The notes under the pieces were generated by a model. The model did not search any database. It was not told where the DNA came from and saw only the letters and a list, made by a program, of their open reading frames with translations. Position numbers and translations under genes: made by a program. From Thelephora terrestris (Eukaryota; Basidiomycota; Agaricomycetes; Thelephorales; Thelephoraceae), in assembly GCA_015956445.1 (NCBI GenBank), contig WIUZ02000012.1, positions 806,001 to 870,000 of the forward strand: DNA of 64,000 nucleotides, written 5' to 3'. Positions 1 through 10,112 of this stretch are shown here, piece after piece. The stretch's first letter is position 1, and each line of letters opens with the position of its first letter.

Positions 1-2
1 GG

Positions 3-474
3 TGCCTTTCTATCGTCGCCGCGTCTTTCGTTGTTTCTCAGCTGGTTGGCCTTGGTGTCCAGGACATCAAACACCTGCAATACGCGGTTGTCTTGGTCGG
101 TATTTCATATGGTGGGGTGTTCGGACTGTTGCCAACAATCATCATCGAATGGTTTGGAATGGGTCCGTATACAGTTGCTCATTTCCGTCTAAACTGCGAG
201 AACTCACGCCCTCTTCCTCGTCGAATGGTCAAACAGACCACTTCTCAGAGAACTGGGGCCTTGTTTCCCTATCCCCGCTCGTAATGGGGAACATATTTTC
301 CATGGTCTTCGGGCGGATTTTCGACGCCCATTCATCACATAGCGAGCATGGTATGCGTTGCTTTGAGGGAGCGCGGTGTTACTCCGCGAGTCTGTACATG
401 ACCACCTTGGCTTGCCTTGGTGCCTTTATGTTGGCTGTTGTAGCTGCGAAACGAGACCAGAAGTATGGATAGAA
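3..474 (+). CDS. MFS transporter, Mch1/nodulin-like, C-terminal part
   Basis: Only the 3' end is in the window. Frame 3 reads from the edge into a hydrophobic stretch (VLVGISYGGVFGLLP, then IEWFGM), crosses a 74-nt GT..AG intron (163-236) and continues DHFSENWGLVSLSPLVMGN, IFSMVFGRIFD and a last hydrophobic helix (LACLGAFMLAVVAA) before the stop. The pattern of last transmembrane helices, the GRIFD loop and the Cys-containing segment before the last helix match the C-terminal half of fungal Mch1-type (monocarboxylate-transporter-like, nodulin-like) MFS carriers. Substrate cannot be told from this fragment. It is convergent with CDC14. The open frame through the intron in frame 2 is not coding. 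Confidence 0.7.
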
Positions 475-1117
475 CTCTTGACAGCCCATAGGCAACCACT
501 GTTGACACCAGAAATGAACTCTTAACATACTATCCTGCAATGACCACTCAATTTGCCATCTGGTTGTCCATGGGTAAGGTCAAACAGTTTACCAAACACC
601 GCTATGTCATTCAATGAGGGCTTGTAGTGGGTTATGTTTGTGGTGTAGATAAAGGAAAGACGATAGCAGGGTACATGCTAAGACGTGCGAGAGTGGAAGA
701 TATCATGGACAACGAAGGAGAAGAGTAAACCAAAAAATGTTGCACAGCTGAAAGCGTGGAAGCGAGGGGGCTGGGACGGGGGGGTACGAGGTGATAGGAT
801 GGTGTGCGTGTCAAAGCGGAAAACCAAATGAATGAACGATGAAGCGCTTGAAACCGGGTCAAACAATAATTACAAGGGAAAGCGGCGCAAAGGTTACGCC
901 CATTATGGTATGCCAAGGATATGTGCAGCGGGAATAAGCAAGGAAAACAATTGGACGATTGGACCTTGATTTCGGGGATATCACGTGGAATGGCAAGCAG
1001 AATGCATGAGATCGAGCGGACGAAGAGCAGGGTGCACAGAGTTCGAGGCTTGATCGTAGCCTCCAGGACCACGACTCAGTGGTGCAAGAAGTGGGATATG
1101 AAAACTCAACCAGTACC
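475..1117. other. Convergent 3' intergenic region
   Basis: About 640 bases between the end of the transporter and the stop codon of CDC14. I see no conserved protein, RNA gene or clear repeat. Open frames on the minus strand here have low-complexity, intron- or UTR-like translations and probably belong to the CDC14 3' untranslated region. Confidence 0.5.
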
Positions 1118-3539
1118 TCAAGCCTCACTGAAACTGCTCCTTCTCCTCCTCGAGCTCCTCAAGCTTGGCTTCTCCGTACGGCTCGTGGGTATTGAAACCG
1201 CTCCCGCGTTTTCAGAGACCCATGCAGAGTCCTCCCTCACCTCACTCAAAGCCACGCTTCCGCTCCTGTTCGCCGAACGTGTCACGACGGCCAGGTCGCA
1301 TAGGGAGCTTGAAGCCTGGTGCTTGGGCCTCTTTCCTGCCAAGGTAGGGAGTTTCGAAGGGAGTGCGGGCGAGCTAGGGGTGGGAGTTTTCGGCGGGGCC
1401 TTCTTCGTGGCCGTGGTATTACCGTTGGAATTGGAATTCTCGTCGGACTTGGTATTGATGTTCATCAGCATGGGCTTTGACGTTGTGCTCCTCGTGGTCG
1501 TCCCATGAGCTAGCCTGGGTATCTTATTCGGCGGCTGCGCGCTACTGACGGGCTTCTTGCTCTTTACTGGACTTCCGGTGGTGAGATTATTTGCCTGCCC
1601 CGGCATGATTCTGTTCTTCAGGCTTGTGGTCGATCGGGTCACCCTGGTTGGTCGCTGTTCCGAAGCCGCGACTCTCGTGGTAGGCGCAGCGGAGCGAGGG
1701 GCAGTCTTCTTGACTTTCTGTGGCCGAACTGGACTTGTGGTATCCGTAGTCGTCGTAGTCGTCGTGGTTGTCGCCGCGATGATCGGCGGGAAAACTTCGT
1801 CAGTGTCCTCTTCCTCCCAGTCGTTCGTGCTTTTCCGCTTAGCCACTGGGGTCTTTCGAGGTTGACCAGGTGGGGAAATGAGCTTCGCCTTCTCCTGGGC
1901 GGCAGCGACATGTCTGCTCGGAGTCACAGGCGGCAGCTGCTTTGTAATGAGTGTTGTGGCGGCAGCGGCCGTTGTCGAAGCCTCGTTCATCTCCTCGTCC
2001 TCCGCAGGGGGAGTAGCAGGCGCAACAACCTTCGCAGCAGCGGTAAGGGCAGCAATTTGCTGTGCTTGAAGCTTCTTCATCTCGTCCACAGCCGCCCATT
2101 TTGCCCATTCTAGTTGCTTGAGGTACATGTATTGTTGTTGCGGGCCGACCACTGTCCCAGGACGAACGATGCGCATGAAGGCGATGGCCTCTGTCGCAGT
2201 GAACCCAAATTTCCAGACCAGATAAGCACCTATTAGGGTGCCCGTTCGCCCAAGACCTGCTTTGCACTAGAAACGAAGGATCAGCGGCCGGCTTTGAACA
2301 AACGAGGCATCACGATGAGCAACTCACGTGAACAGCAACGACACCTCCGCCTTCTATAACTTCATCCGCCATATCGATGAATTTCCTCACGATTTCGTCG
2401 GTGGGGTTTGTCCCATCATCGAAGTAGAGTTCGGCGTGATCGATTGACCGATCGAGGAACAGCTGACGATCGTAGAGCTCGTTGTTGAGCCTAACGACAA
2501 GCTTGACATTCCTCTGCTCGAAGTAGTCGAGGCAATTCAAAAACTGCTGAGGTAACTTCCTCTCGAGAGCGTGCCTGGACGGACTGGGGCTAGCTTGACT
2601 GTTCTTCTCCTTCTGTTTCTTGATCCAACTAGGATCGACCGGGGAAGCGAAGGCGATGAAGTTTGGCGTTAGCCAGTTCCAGTCGCCATTCTCCACCTTC
2701 TCGTAGAACTCGTAATCATCCAGGTTGAATTCTGAGAAATTGCACAGCCCGCACTGGATGGCTTTCCAAATACCCCATAGGCAGTCTTGGATGTTTAAGT
2801 TAAAGTCGGACTTGCCCTTGCCTGCATCGCGAAAGCAAAGAAACTCGAGCTCAGCAATAGGCTGGAAAGCTTCCCAGGGTGTCCGACGGTGTACAACCAT
2901 CTTCGAGCAAAGGAGCGTGCATATAGGTTAGCGGGGATGGGGGATATGCGGATATATGACGTACGACATAGAGAGCTATTAGCAACGCAGCGTTGGCTTT
3001 CTTCCTCGGGTCACTTGACGAATAGAATACTAGCCGATAGGGGGCCAGGTCCTTATCCTATCCCACAGACCTCGATTTCAGCATCCCCTCACAATCGGGA
3101 CATCAAACATCCACTCACCTCGAGCAACTCGTGTATCAGGATACACGCCCTATAGACCATCGCCATGTTCAAGGGTCCCCAGTCCTGATAAAATGAAAGG
3201 TAGAATAGGTCGCCATCGAGGGTGAAATAGTAATACGAGGCTTGAGAATCGGCTTCGGAGGCGGGTTCGGTCCTGGAGCCGCTAGCACCGTAACCGGCGC
3301 CTCGGATTGGGGGAGGTTTGAACTCTGAAGTATGGGTGTTGAGGTTCTGCGGCTTGGGTAGGGACCCGGGAAAGGTGGTGAAATACAACCTGCGCAGATA
3401 GATAAGCCGACGAGGCGACCATGGGTGGAGACGCCACTTGGACAAAGCCGCAAGAAAGAGTGGGTGTGAAAGGTAGAAGGATGGGTTACCTTTCCGTGAA
3501 CTTTGAGAGGGGCTCGCAATTGAGCGTGTTTGTGGTCAT
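1118..3539 (-). CDS. CDC14: CDC14 dual-specificity protein phosphatase
   Basis: Cdc14 removes Cdk-type phosphates to drive mitotic exit and cytokinesis. The protein starts [10 protein letters not shown]; a first intron (3390-3489) joins to ERLYFTTFP. The family's N-terminal domain follows ([73 protein letters not shown]). The catalytic loop is split by intron 2267-2327: AVH joins CKAGLGRTG, giving the HCx5R signature with the catalytic Cys at 2264-2266. [11 protein letters not shown] follows, as in yeast Cdc14. The tail of roughly 300 residues is Ser/Thr/Lys/Pro-rich with a Thr run, typical of the disordered Cdc14 C terminus that carries localisation and Cdk sites. Divergent from SND2 with 168 bp between start codons. 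Identity is secure; some internal intron edges are approximate. Confidence 0.93.
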
Positions 3540-3707
3540 ATTTCGTTTGGACTACAAACCGGCGATCTTGCTGGGATGAAGGAAGAAGCGAATTTCGGCG
3601 GGGGGAGGGTAAGCAGAAACCAGGCGAGGCGCGGTTCGTGTGTGGCCAGTGGGAGGATCACTGATGGCTTCCCACGACTGCAACGTCTCTCTCTTTCGCC
3701 AGCGACC

Positions 3708-4385
3708 ATGGCAAATGCTTCCGCAAAGAAAACGGCGGCAAACAATGAGCGAACCATATCAAACCTACGACAGGGCCTTCTCATTGTTATAACGCTCTCC
3801 ATGCTCATCCGGCTCATCTTCCGCACAAAATCACTCTCACCCACCCAACCTTCCTTCTGGATACACATCTTCTCGCACATACTCTCTACTATCACCGCTA
3901 GATATCTATCCAAAATAGGGGAACCAAAGCGGTCTGCTACAGGAGAGCTTATCTCACCCGGGGAAGACCTCAATCAACCGGGGGTAACCGAATGGTATTT
4001 CGACGTCATATATGTTTCGTGTAAGCGTGTTACAAATTCTCTGATTCCTGCCTTTCAAACTGCATTTCGTAGGGGCATGCCAACTCGGAAGTGCAATATT
4101 TGGTGAAATGTTCTGGTGGCTAGCCGCAGCCGTAAGCCTTGGCTCTTTCACTCCGGTCACGTTTAGACAATAACCAACACATCATAGATCCCGCTATATG
4201 CATTTTACAAGATTTGGACGTCATTCCTTGGACCATACCTCGGCTGGGGAAATTCCTCTGAACCATCCGATGACAAAGAGGACAACACTTCTCAGCAAAC
4301 GAGCAAACGACAGGAGAAACTCAAAAAACGTAGCGAGCGAGGAGATCCTCGTGTCCAGACGAAGACTCTCAAGAAGCAGCAGTGA
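3708..4385 (+). CDS. SND2: SND2/TMEM208-type ER membrane-targeting protein
   Basis: Small polytopic ER protein of the SND (SRP-independent) targeting route. The ATG at 3708 gives MANASAKKTAANNERTISNL, then two helices (LLIVITLSMLIRLIF; FWIHIFSHILSTITARYL). Two introns follow: one after VIYVS and one before IPLYAFYKIW (exon 3 begins at 4188, 66 codons). The joined second half reads ACQLGSAIFGEMFWWLAA, IPLYAFYKIWTSFLGPYLG, then a charged, Lys-rich tail ending TKTLKKQQ. Length of about 180 residues, two hydrophobic pairs and a basic cytosolic tail are as in TMEM208/Snd2. An upstream in-frame extension to 3576 exists but has no supporting similarity. Confidence 0.85.
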
Positions 4386-4441
4386 ATGCTAGTATAATTT
4401 ACACAATACATTCAGCATGGCACAAGTCGTCATATATACCG

Positions 4442-5600
4442 TCAAGATGTGCCAGGTTTCAGTTTCCAGCGCTTTCGTTGGTAGCCAATAGCCTGCCCAT
4501 TTACGATCGCGCCGAGTAGCTTTGCATCTTCGTCATCGGGGTTGTCTTCTGTCGCGAGCATCAGACTCTTCAGTGATTCCTGTACGAGAGCCGCAGTCTG
4601 CAGTTTTTTCTCGAGTGATTGGACAGCGGCCTTCTTCATTGGTGCGACCTGGGGGAAACAGGTCCAATTAACATGTAACCACATACTCAAATAGCCCGCA
4701 CCGGTGTTCTCAGATATGTGTGTTTTGGAGGCAGGGTAGGCGTGTAATGAGGTATGCTTCTCAGTGTCGCGGGTATGACCAAACCAGGTTCATCCTCGTC
4801 TGTGTTAATCATGCGTGGCAAGGGAGGTGTAGGTTCAGGCAGCACAAGGGTTGCAGCTTGGATCTGGTGGGGATCTAAGGGAATGATCAATTGCGTAGTG
4901 AGCATGATAGGCAGAAGACGCGCGCCTGATGACTTGCGATTTTTACCTCTTGGCCCTGGGGAAACCTTCCTTAACTGGTCCACATCCACGTTTCGTTCCT
5001 TGCACGCTAGCAACAGATCCGTCGCAATAGGACCGGACCTATTCGCGAGGTTCGCGAGCTCGTGCGCCCTCTCAAAGAGAGTCTTAACATCTATACAAGA
5101 TATCAGAAACATGACCTTGGCGCCAGGATAAAAGACTGCACACATTCAACAACTTCTGCCTCCAACCTATTCAACACACCAAGTTCGGCTCCATCAAATC
5201 CTGCTTTCTTCAATTCAGCGAGCACCAGCTTTTCAATGGCCTTGGTTGCCACCTCGGGATTAATTGACGAATAATCCGGTGGGGGAGGAGGTTCAGCTGG
5301 ACTAGTCGGGCGTGCGTACAGTGATGAATAGGATTGGCCATAGTATGACGGATAAGACGTCGGCGTATAAGGCAGCGTCATTCCCGATAGACCACTCATG
5401 GTCATCGCGGACGCGTATGGTGGGACGGTGTACGACCCGTACGAATATGGCCCTGAACCGGAGGCATAACTCGTGGTTGTGGTTGAGTAGCCGGAGGGAT
5501 TAAACGTTGTTGTCGTGGATTGAACTGGCTGGATCAGGGACGTGTACACAGACGTTGTGGGCGGTGTGTAAGGAGTTGTGGTGTAAGACGGGCCAGACAT
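4442..5600 (-). CDS. TAF8: TFIID subunit 8 (TAF8)
   Basis: A subunit of the general transcription factor TFIID that pairs with TAF10 through a histone fold. The start at 5600 (MSGPSYTTTPYTP) leads into a Tyr/Ser/Thr/Pro-rich arm, then the histone fold: ATKAIEKLVLAELKKAGF, LGVLNRLEAEVVE, an intron, VKTLFERAHELANLANR, TDLLLACKERNVDVDQL. After a linker comes the TAF8 C-terminal motif IPHYTPTLPPKHTYLRTP, an intron, and VAPMKKAAVQSLEKKL with an acidic, then basic tail. An in-frame ATG at 5645 would add 15 residues; I prefer 5600 because the upstream part looks like leader. All parts of the family are present in order. Confidence 0.88.
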
Positions 5601-6770
5601 GATGACCGTCAAGGTGATGTTGGGCGCTTCTGTCGATCGATCCACCCTCCGTTAGCACTGGCAGGGCGCGTATGCCACTTCGGAATCTGTTCGCCGGGCA
5701 ACTTGCTCGCCCACCTTCGAGTTTTACCCCACGATGGTGGTGATGTAAAGTAGCTTGTGGGCTCATGTGCTGATAGCCAACCCGAGAAACTGTGGAATCG
5801 AAGTCTTATATCGGAGCCGACTTTGATTACCTCCGTTCTGGCGACTCGACACTTCCCATCCTTTCCCATCCCGCTGATGAACTTTCGCAAGATCTGGAGC
5901 TTGACAACTACGCGCCCATCCTTCTCACAGCCCTAGAGATCTGATCCTGGCTAGCTGACCCCAGCCATGACTGGGCAGCCCTCATTTTGGGTCTGGCACA
6001 AGCCTCATAACGAGTGTATGTTCGAGATCGTACTCTTGTGCGAGGACGATGGAATAATTGTGGATGCCTTTGCCTTATGGCTTGCGGACCGTGACAATAT
6101 CCCCCTGGTTTAGTATGCGTGTGCTATTTCGCCAAGCGCATGGAAAGAGATTCTCCCCAGCTTTACAGCAGGCAGCTACCAAAGCTCCGCAACTGGGACA
6201 GTGAGCTCACGGCCTTGGCATCTTTCGCTTGTTGAACCGCGTCAACGTCAACATGGATGACACGATGGATGTACAAGAATGGACACTGAGGTTTACTTAT
6301 TTCTGACCTTTTTTTCACCTTTTCCGCAACCTCAAAGTATAATATCTATGTTCCTGATGACTGAGGAGTTCCTGACTGCGTACAGCCTAGGTTCCACCTT
6401 CACAGGAACTACCTGGGCTGCTGATCATCTTTCCTCACAGAGGTCCCCTGGCAAGATCCCTGTCCAATAGTCTGGTGGAAATTGCCCACAGAGACTAGGG
6501 AATACATATACCAGATATCCACTCATGCATGCTGTGGCTATTGGAGGTAAACAACACTAGTATACTATAAAAGAAACAATATGGGAAAGAAACGGGCGCC
6601 GAAGCTACATTCCCACCAACCTAATGACCGCCTGGATACATGAACACACTTCAGTGGTGCATATAAGACGTAGCGAGAGATTATACAGCTGTGTGCAATC
6701 ACAGCTGGCACAACTTCGCCGGCAAGGAAGGCATGCAAGTAACGAGTGGTGGAAAAGTGCTCCCCAACTG
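5601..6770. other. Gene-free stretch between TAF8 and RAP1
   Basis: About 1.2 kb without an intact gene. The middle (about 5780-6260) holds a decayed coding relic described separately. The part from 6270 to 6770 shows only short frames; those on the plus strand at 6620-6950 lie opposite the last RAP1 exon and are not coding. Confidence 0.5.
5780..6260 (+). pseudogene. Decayed coding relic, family unknown
   Basis: One plus frame from about 5820 reads FDYLRSGDSTLPILSH, LELDNYAPILLTALEI, stop, SWLADPSHDWAALILGLAQ, stop. A neighbouring frame continues MFEIVLLCEDDGIIVDAF and ALWLADRDNIPLV. The amino-acid composition is helix-forming and protein-like, and the pieces follow one another, but stops and a frame change prevent an open gene and no splice signals rescue it. 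It looks like the C-terminal part of a dead host gene. I do not recognise the family with certainty; the short Trp/Leu-rich helices would suit an HEAT- or DUF6535-like agaricomycete protein. Confidence 0.35.
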
Positions 6771-8600
6771 CTACTCAACATCACTCATTTCATCCAGCAG
6801 CTTACGTGCCTTCTCAAACCTCCTTCGTGTCCGCTCCGCGTTTTGATTCACGCGGAGGTAATATTCAGCGACTTCGGTTGGGTCAAATCGGTATGCCGCA
6901 GCGACCTCCCTCACGCAAGCGCCATCATCGATACTAAGCCGGGAGTCGGTTAGGACGAGTGGGAAGGGCGTGACGATGTCGGAAAACTCACCCAGGATCT
7001 ACCCTCCTTCGCTTGGGGTCATCCTCTAATGTATCCTCCTGAGACAAACCCCGTTTCTTGCTCCACGCAGGTGGAGGGGCGTCACCAACCCTGATCGCCC
7101 ACTCGCTGCCCTCTTGCGACTCCTCAAACGATGTCAGAGTCGCTGTCCGTAGGGTGTCGGCAACACTGATCAACGCGGATTGTGGTAGGGCAGAATTCGT
7201 TGCTGCTGACTCTCGGTACACCAAGTTTCCCGAGGTGGGTGCCGAGTTACGGACGGAGGAAGATGTAGACCCAGACGCGCCGCAAAGGTCCAACGGAACA
7301 GGACTATCTTGTTTTAGTGGCTTCTTGGGCTTCTTTGCCTTCTCCTCGACGAATCGCACGTAACCGTATTGGCCTTTCTCCCCCGGCACTACCGGGCGTT
7401 GTGACACTATGTTTGCGATAACGACGTCGAGGCGGGTAGAATTTTTCTTGTAACGCTCCCGCCAGGACTGCCAGGTGTGTCTGCTCACCCAGCCGTAACC
7501 AGCCTCATTGACCTGAACTCGTTTAGGACACAGTGCGCAGTAACGGGAACGGACGAACCTTTTCACACAATTGTTGGTATAATCGGTTGCCGGTCCTTCC
7601 ACCGCTTTCCTTGAATGGAATTTTGAGCGCGATGTACTCGCACAAGTGTTGCTCGTCGGAATTCGTAAACTGTGTTCGTCTGTCATGCAGAGGTCAGAAG
7701 AGAAATGGAAGTTCGAGAAGAAAAAAGGCGCCCACTCCTCACCCGGGCGTCTTCCACCGGGGTTTTTGTAAACTGAAGGGGTGTACGAAACCCGTCCCGC
7801 AGCTATGCATTTATTGATCCACTCAAAGTGTTCAATGTACTTTCCAGGAGAACTCTCGTACTCCTTGACGAGCTGCATAAACACTGTTGTTTGGTTATCG
7901 GCAAGAATGACGCGCGCCCCCTCTTCTGACACGTCCGGGTCACCACCGGAATGCTGATAGTAGTCTATTCAACGCGTATTGCGCGCATGAGAATAAGTGG
8001 ACGCGACAAACCGAGACGATCGCCGCAATATTTCCGCGCACGATCACGTTTGAAATGCTTCGGTGGATATGAATCCCAATCGGTCTGCCCTCATGCACGA
8101 AGATTTGCTTAAGTAGCACCCCTTTCGACTCGCATATTTCGACGAAGGTGTAAGGAACAACGAATCGCTCCGGCCGATCTGCAGTCAACCAGCAAGATCG
8201 AAGACGGATGCCCTCGGGAGTGTCAGGTTGAATCAACACGTAACCCGCCCTTGGGACTTTGTCTTCTACACGTCCGCCTAACCTCTGCTCGCGTTAGATC
8301 AAAGTCAGTACAAAATATAAATCTATTCACTTTCGTGGAAACCTCACCGTGATAGTGTTGGTGACGCGTGACTTGAGTTGCTCCGGAACATCTTTTTGGA
8401 TGAAGAATTTTATAGCAGCACCGTCATCGTCGAGGAATATAGACTGTGCGGGAAGTCAGATGAACGGGTGGAGGTGGGGGCGCAGAAAGAGATCCTAACC
8501 ATGATTTCTGTCTTACTGACGTCGTGGAAAGGGTTAGGGTTACCTCGCCGCTTGCCGAGGCCGATCGGCCTTGCACGCCGTGACAACTCCGGAAGAACAT
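6771..8600 (-). CDS. RAP1: RAP1-like telomere protein (BRCT plus MYB-like domain)
   Basis: Shelterin-type protein. The N-terminal exons give SIFLDDDGAAIKFFIQKDVP, then LGGRVEDKVPRAGYVLIQP and a BRCT domain ending IEHFEWINKCIAAGR. A typical Rap1 MYB-like segment follows: SRYCALCPKRVQ, then YGWVSRHTWQSWRERYKK, equivalent to the H-x-S/T-W-Q-S helix of human RAP1. A linker with basic stretches (KAKKPKKPLKQ) leads to KKRGLSQEDTLEDDPKRRRV. The frame stops at 6988 but a GTGAGT donor there joins to a last exon (DDGACVREVAAAYRFDPTEV, AEYYLRVNQNAERTRRR) ending at 6771, which resembles the short helical C-terminal part of Rap1. The start at 8600 is the least certain point; the true first exon could differ. 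Confidence 0.78.
8531..8542 (+). repeat. Two telomere-type TTAGGG units
   Basis: The plus strand reads GGGTTAGGGTTA, two tandem telomeric units, inside the proposed first exon or first intron region of the RAP1 gene. Two units can arise by chance, but the location is striking. Confidence 0.7.
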
Positions 8601-8795
8601 GATGATGATGGCTGGCATCGCGACAACCAAATCACTTGCGTCTTGTTATGAAGTTGACTGAGTTAGCTCACAAATTTTCTTTCACACGAGTCATCTCATT
8701 ACCAAGCCAGTCTTGAGCGGGTTCAGTGATGTACCGTCGATCGTCCTAACTCCGGTTGACTCTCATTCACTTTCCACTACGTTCTCTCACCAACT

Positions 8796-9684
8796 ATGAC
8801 ATTGCCAAACGGTGGCCCAGTTACCCAGACCCCTACATACAGAGCGTCGAGACCACAAGTGGTTGGAGCCGAGATTCCCCAAAAACCTTTCCCGATCTAT
8901 CTTTCCGGGGCAGTCCAGAAGGGTTTTGGGAGGGGCGGTAAGGACCTTGGGTGTCCCACCGGTCAGTCTCAACTTCGTACAAAAATACCACGGTGGGACT
9001 AACTGTGGGTGGGCAGCCAATCTGCCAGACGATTCGCTCCCCCAGATGGTGGACGTCACACCCCCGGGTGTATACTTCGGTTATGCCCAGGTCTCCGCAC
9101 GTCGTTCTGACGACGAGGTAAACGGCCCTTCCTCAGGTACGCTCGAAGAGGAACAGACCAAGGTTCACCCGATGGTCATGAGCTTGGGCTGGAACCCATT
9201 CTACAAGAACGAGAAGTTGACTGCAGTACGTCACCCTTCCAGTTCATTGTGCTTGCGGCAAGATGAGATATGACACCTAACCGTCTGTCTCCTTTTTTCT
9301 CGGGGTACAGGAAATCCACGTCATGCACCCATTCAACGCAGACTTTTACGGACATGAGATGAAGGCCGTTGTGCTCGGGTACATTCGACCGGAATTAGAT
9401 TACACATCAAGAGGTACGTATCAGCGCTGGTTCCCCCACCATGACCAATTTCTTCCACGGCCCCCGTCCTCTCCGCATCTCCCAACATGTTCTCGTTTTT
9501 TATTGATTGTCCCTCATCGATGATTACTCAACCCGCTCCTTGCGGTTTCTGCTTTTTAGAGGGCCTGATTGAGGATATTGAGACGGATAAGCGGGTTGCT
9601 CTCAAGTCCCTCATGAGGCCAGCTTACCAGAAGTTCGCACATGACGAACACTTTGTTACCCCCGTGCACGAAAATCACCCTTAA
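8796..9684 (+). CDS. FMN1: Riboflavin kinase (FMN1)
   Basis: Phosphorylates riboflavin to FMN. ATG at 8796 (MTLPNGGPVTQ) leads to RPQVVGAEIPQKPFPIYLSG and the nucleotide-binding core VQKGFGRGGKDLGCPT. Intron 8962-9016 joins to ANLPDDSLP, completing the GCPTANLP motif of the family. PPGVYFGYAQVS, VMSLGWNPFYKNEK, then (after intron 9226-9310) EIHVMHPFNADFYGHEM and VVLGYIRPE follow; intron 9414-9559 joins TSR to EGLIEDIETDKRVA. Four exons, clean GT..AG phases, full family length of roughly 200 residues. Convergent with the acyl-CoA-binding protein gene. Confidence 0.95.
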
Positions 9685-10112
9685 TCAATAAACCAACCAT
9701 TGTATATCCCATGTCGTCGGCTCAGGCCAGTGGTACGTTTGTGTTCCCTTGATAGTGTCCGCATTAGAGGGCGGTGATTACCGTTTCTTGCGTGCGTTGT
9801 CGCTTCGTGATAAGTAGATGTGTGCAACTAATGTAGAACAATGTAGGACGAATAGATGTAAACAGAAATAAATGGAAAGCAACGAAAGCCCGGGTGCACC
9901 ACAGGATCTGTGTGTGTCCGCGAGTTTGAGTAACAAAAAATCCAGACAGTACGGGTTGATAAACCAAAATCCCACCCCCATCAGCATAGGCCCCTCCGCG
10001 TCTCTACACGCAGGCCGGGTCCAAGGCCCAAAATCATTGAGCCGTGAAGACGGCAACCTCCGTATTTTCCTATTCGATTTGACCTGTGGAAAACATCCAC
10101 AGGTCAAATTCG
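9685..10112. other. Convergent 3' intergenic region with a hairpin
   Basis: About 430 bases between the stops of FMN1 (+) and the acyl-CoA-binding protein (-). The only structure I see is the perfect inverted repeat at 10077-10109. Plus-strand frames from 9872 onward run opposite the neighbouring gene and have no similarity. Confidence 0.5.
10077..10109. terminator. Perfect 14-bp inverted repeat, 5-nt loop
   Basis: The arms ATTTGACCTGTGGA and TCCACAGGTCAAAT are exact reverse complements, separated by AAACA. It lies 4 bases past the stop codon of the acyl-CoA-binding protein gene (minus strand) and about 390 bases past FMN1. In RNA it would form a stable stem-loop at the very start of the 3' UTR. 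A role in 3'-end formation, stability or protein binding is inference. Confidence 0.6.

Noticed and set aside
1557-2113. Plus-strand open frames opposite CDC14
   Set aside because: They are mirror frames of the low-complexity CDC14 C-terminal tail (Val/Ser runs opposite Thr/Ala runs), with no homology or splice context.
6624-6953. Plus-strand frame before RAP1
   Set aside because: It lies opposite the last RAP1 exon, which has good splice signals and family-like sequence on the minus strand.
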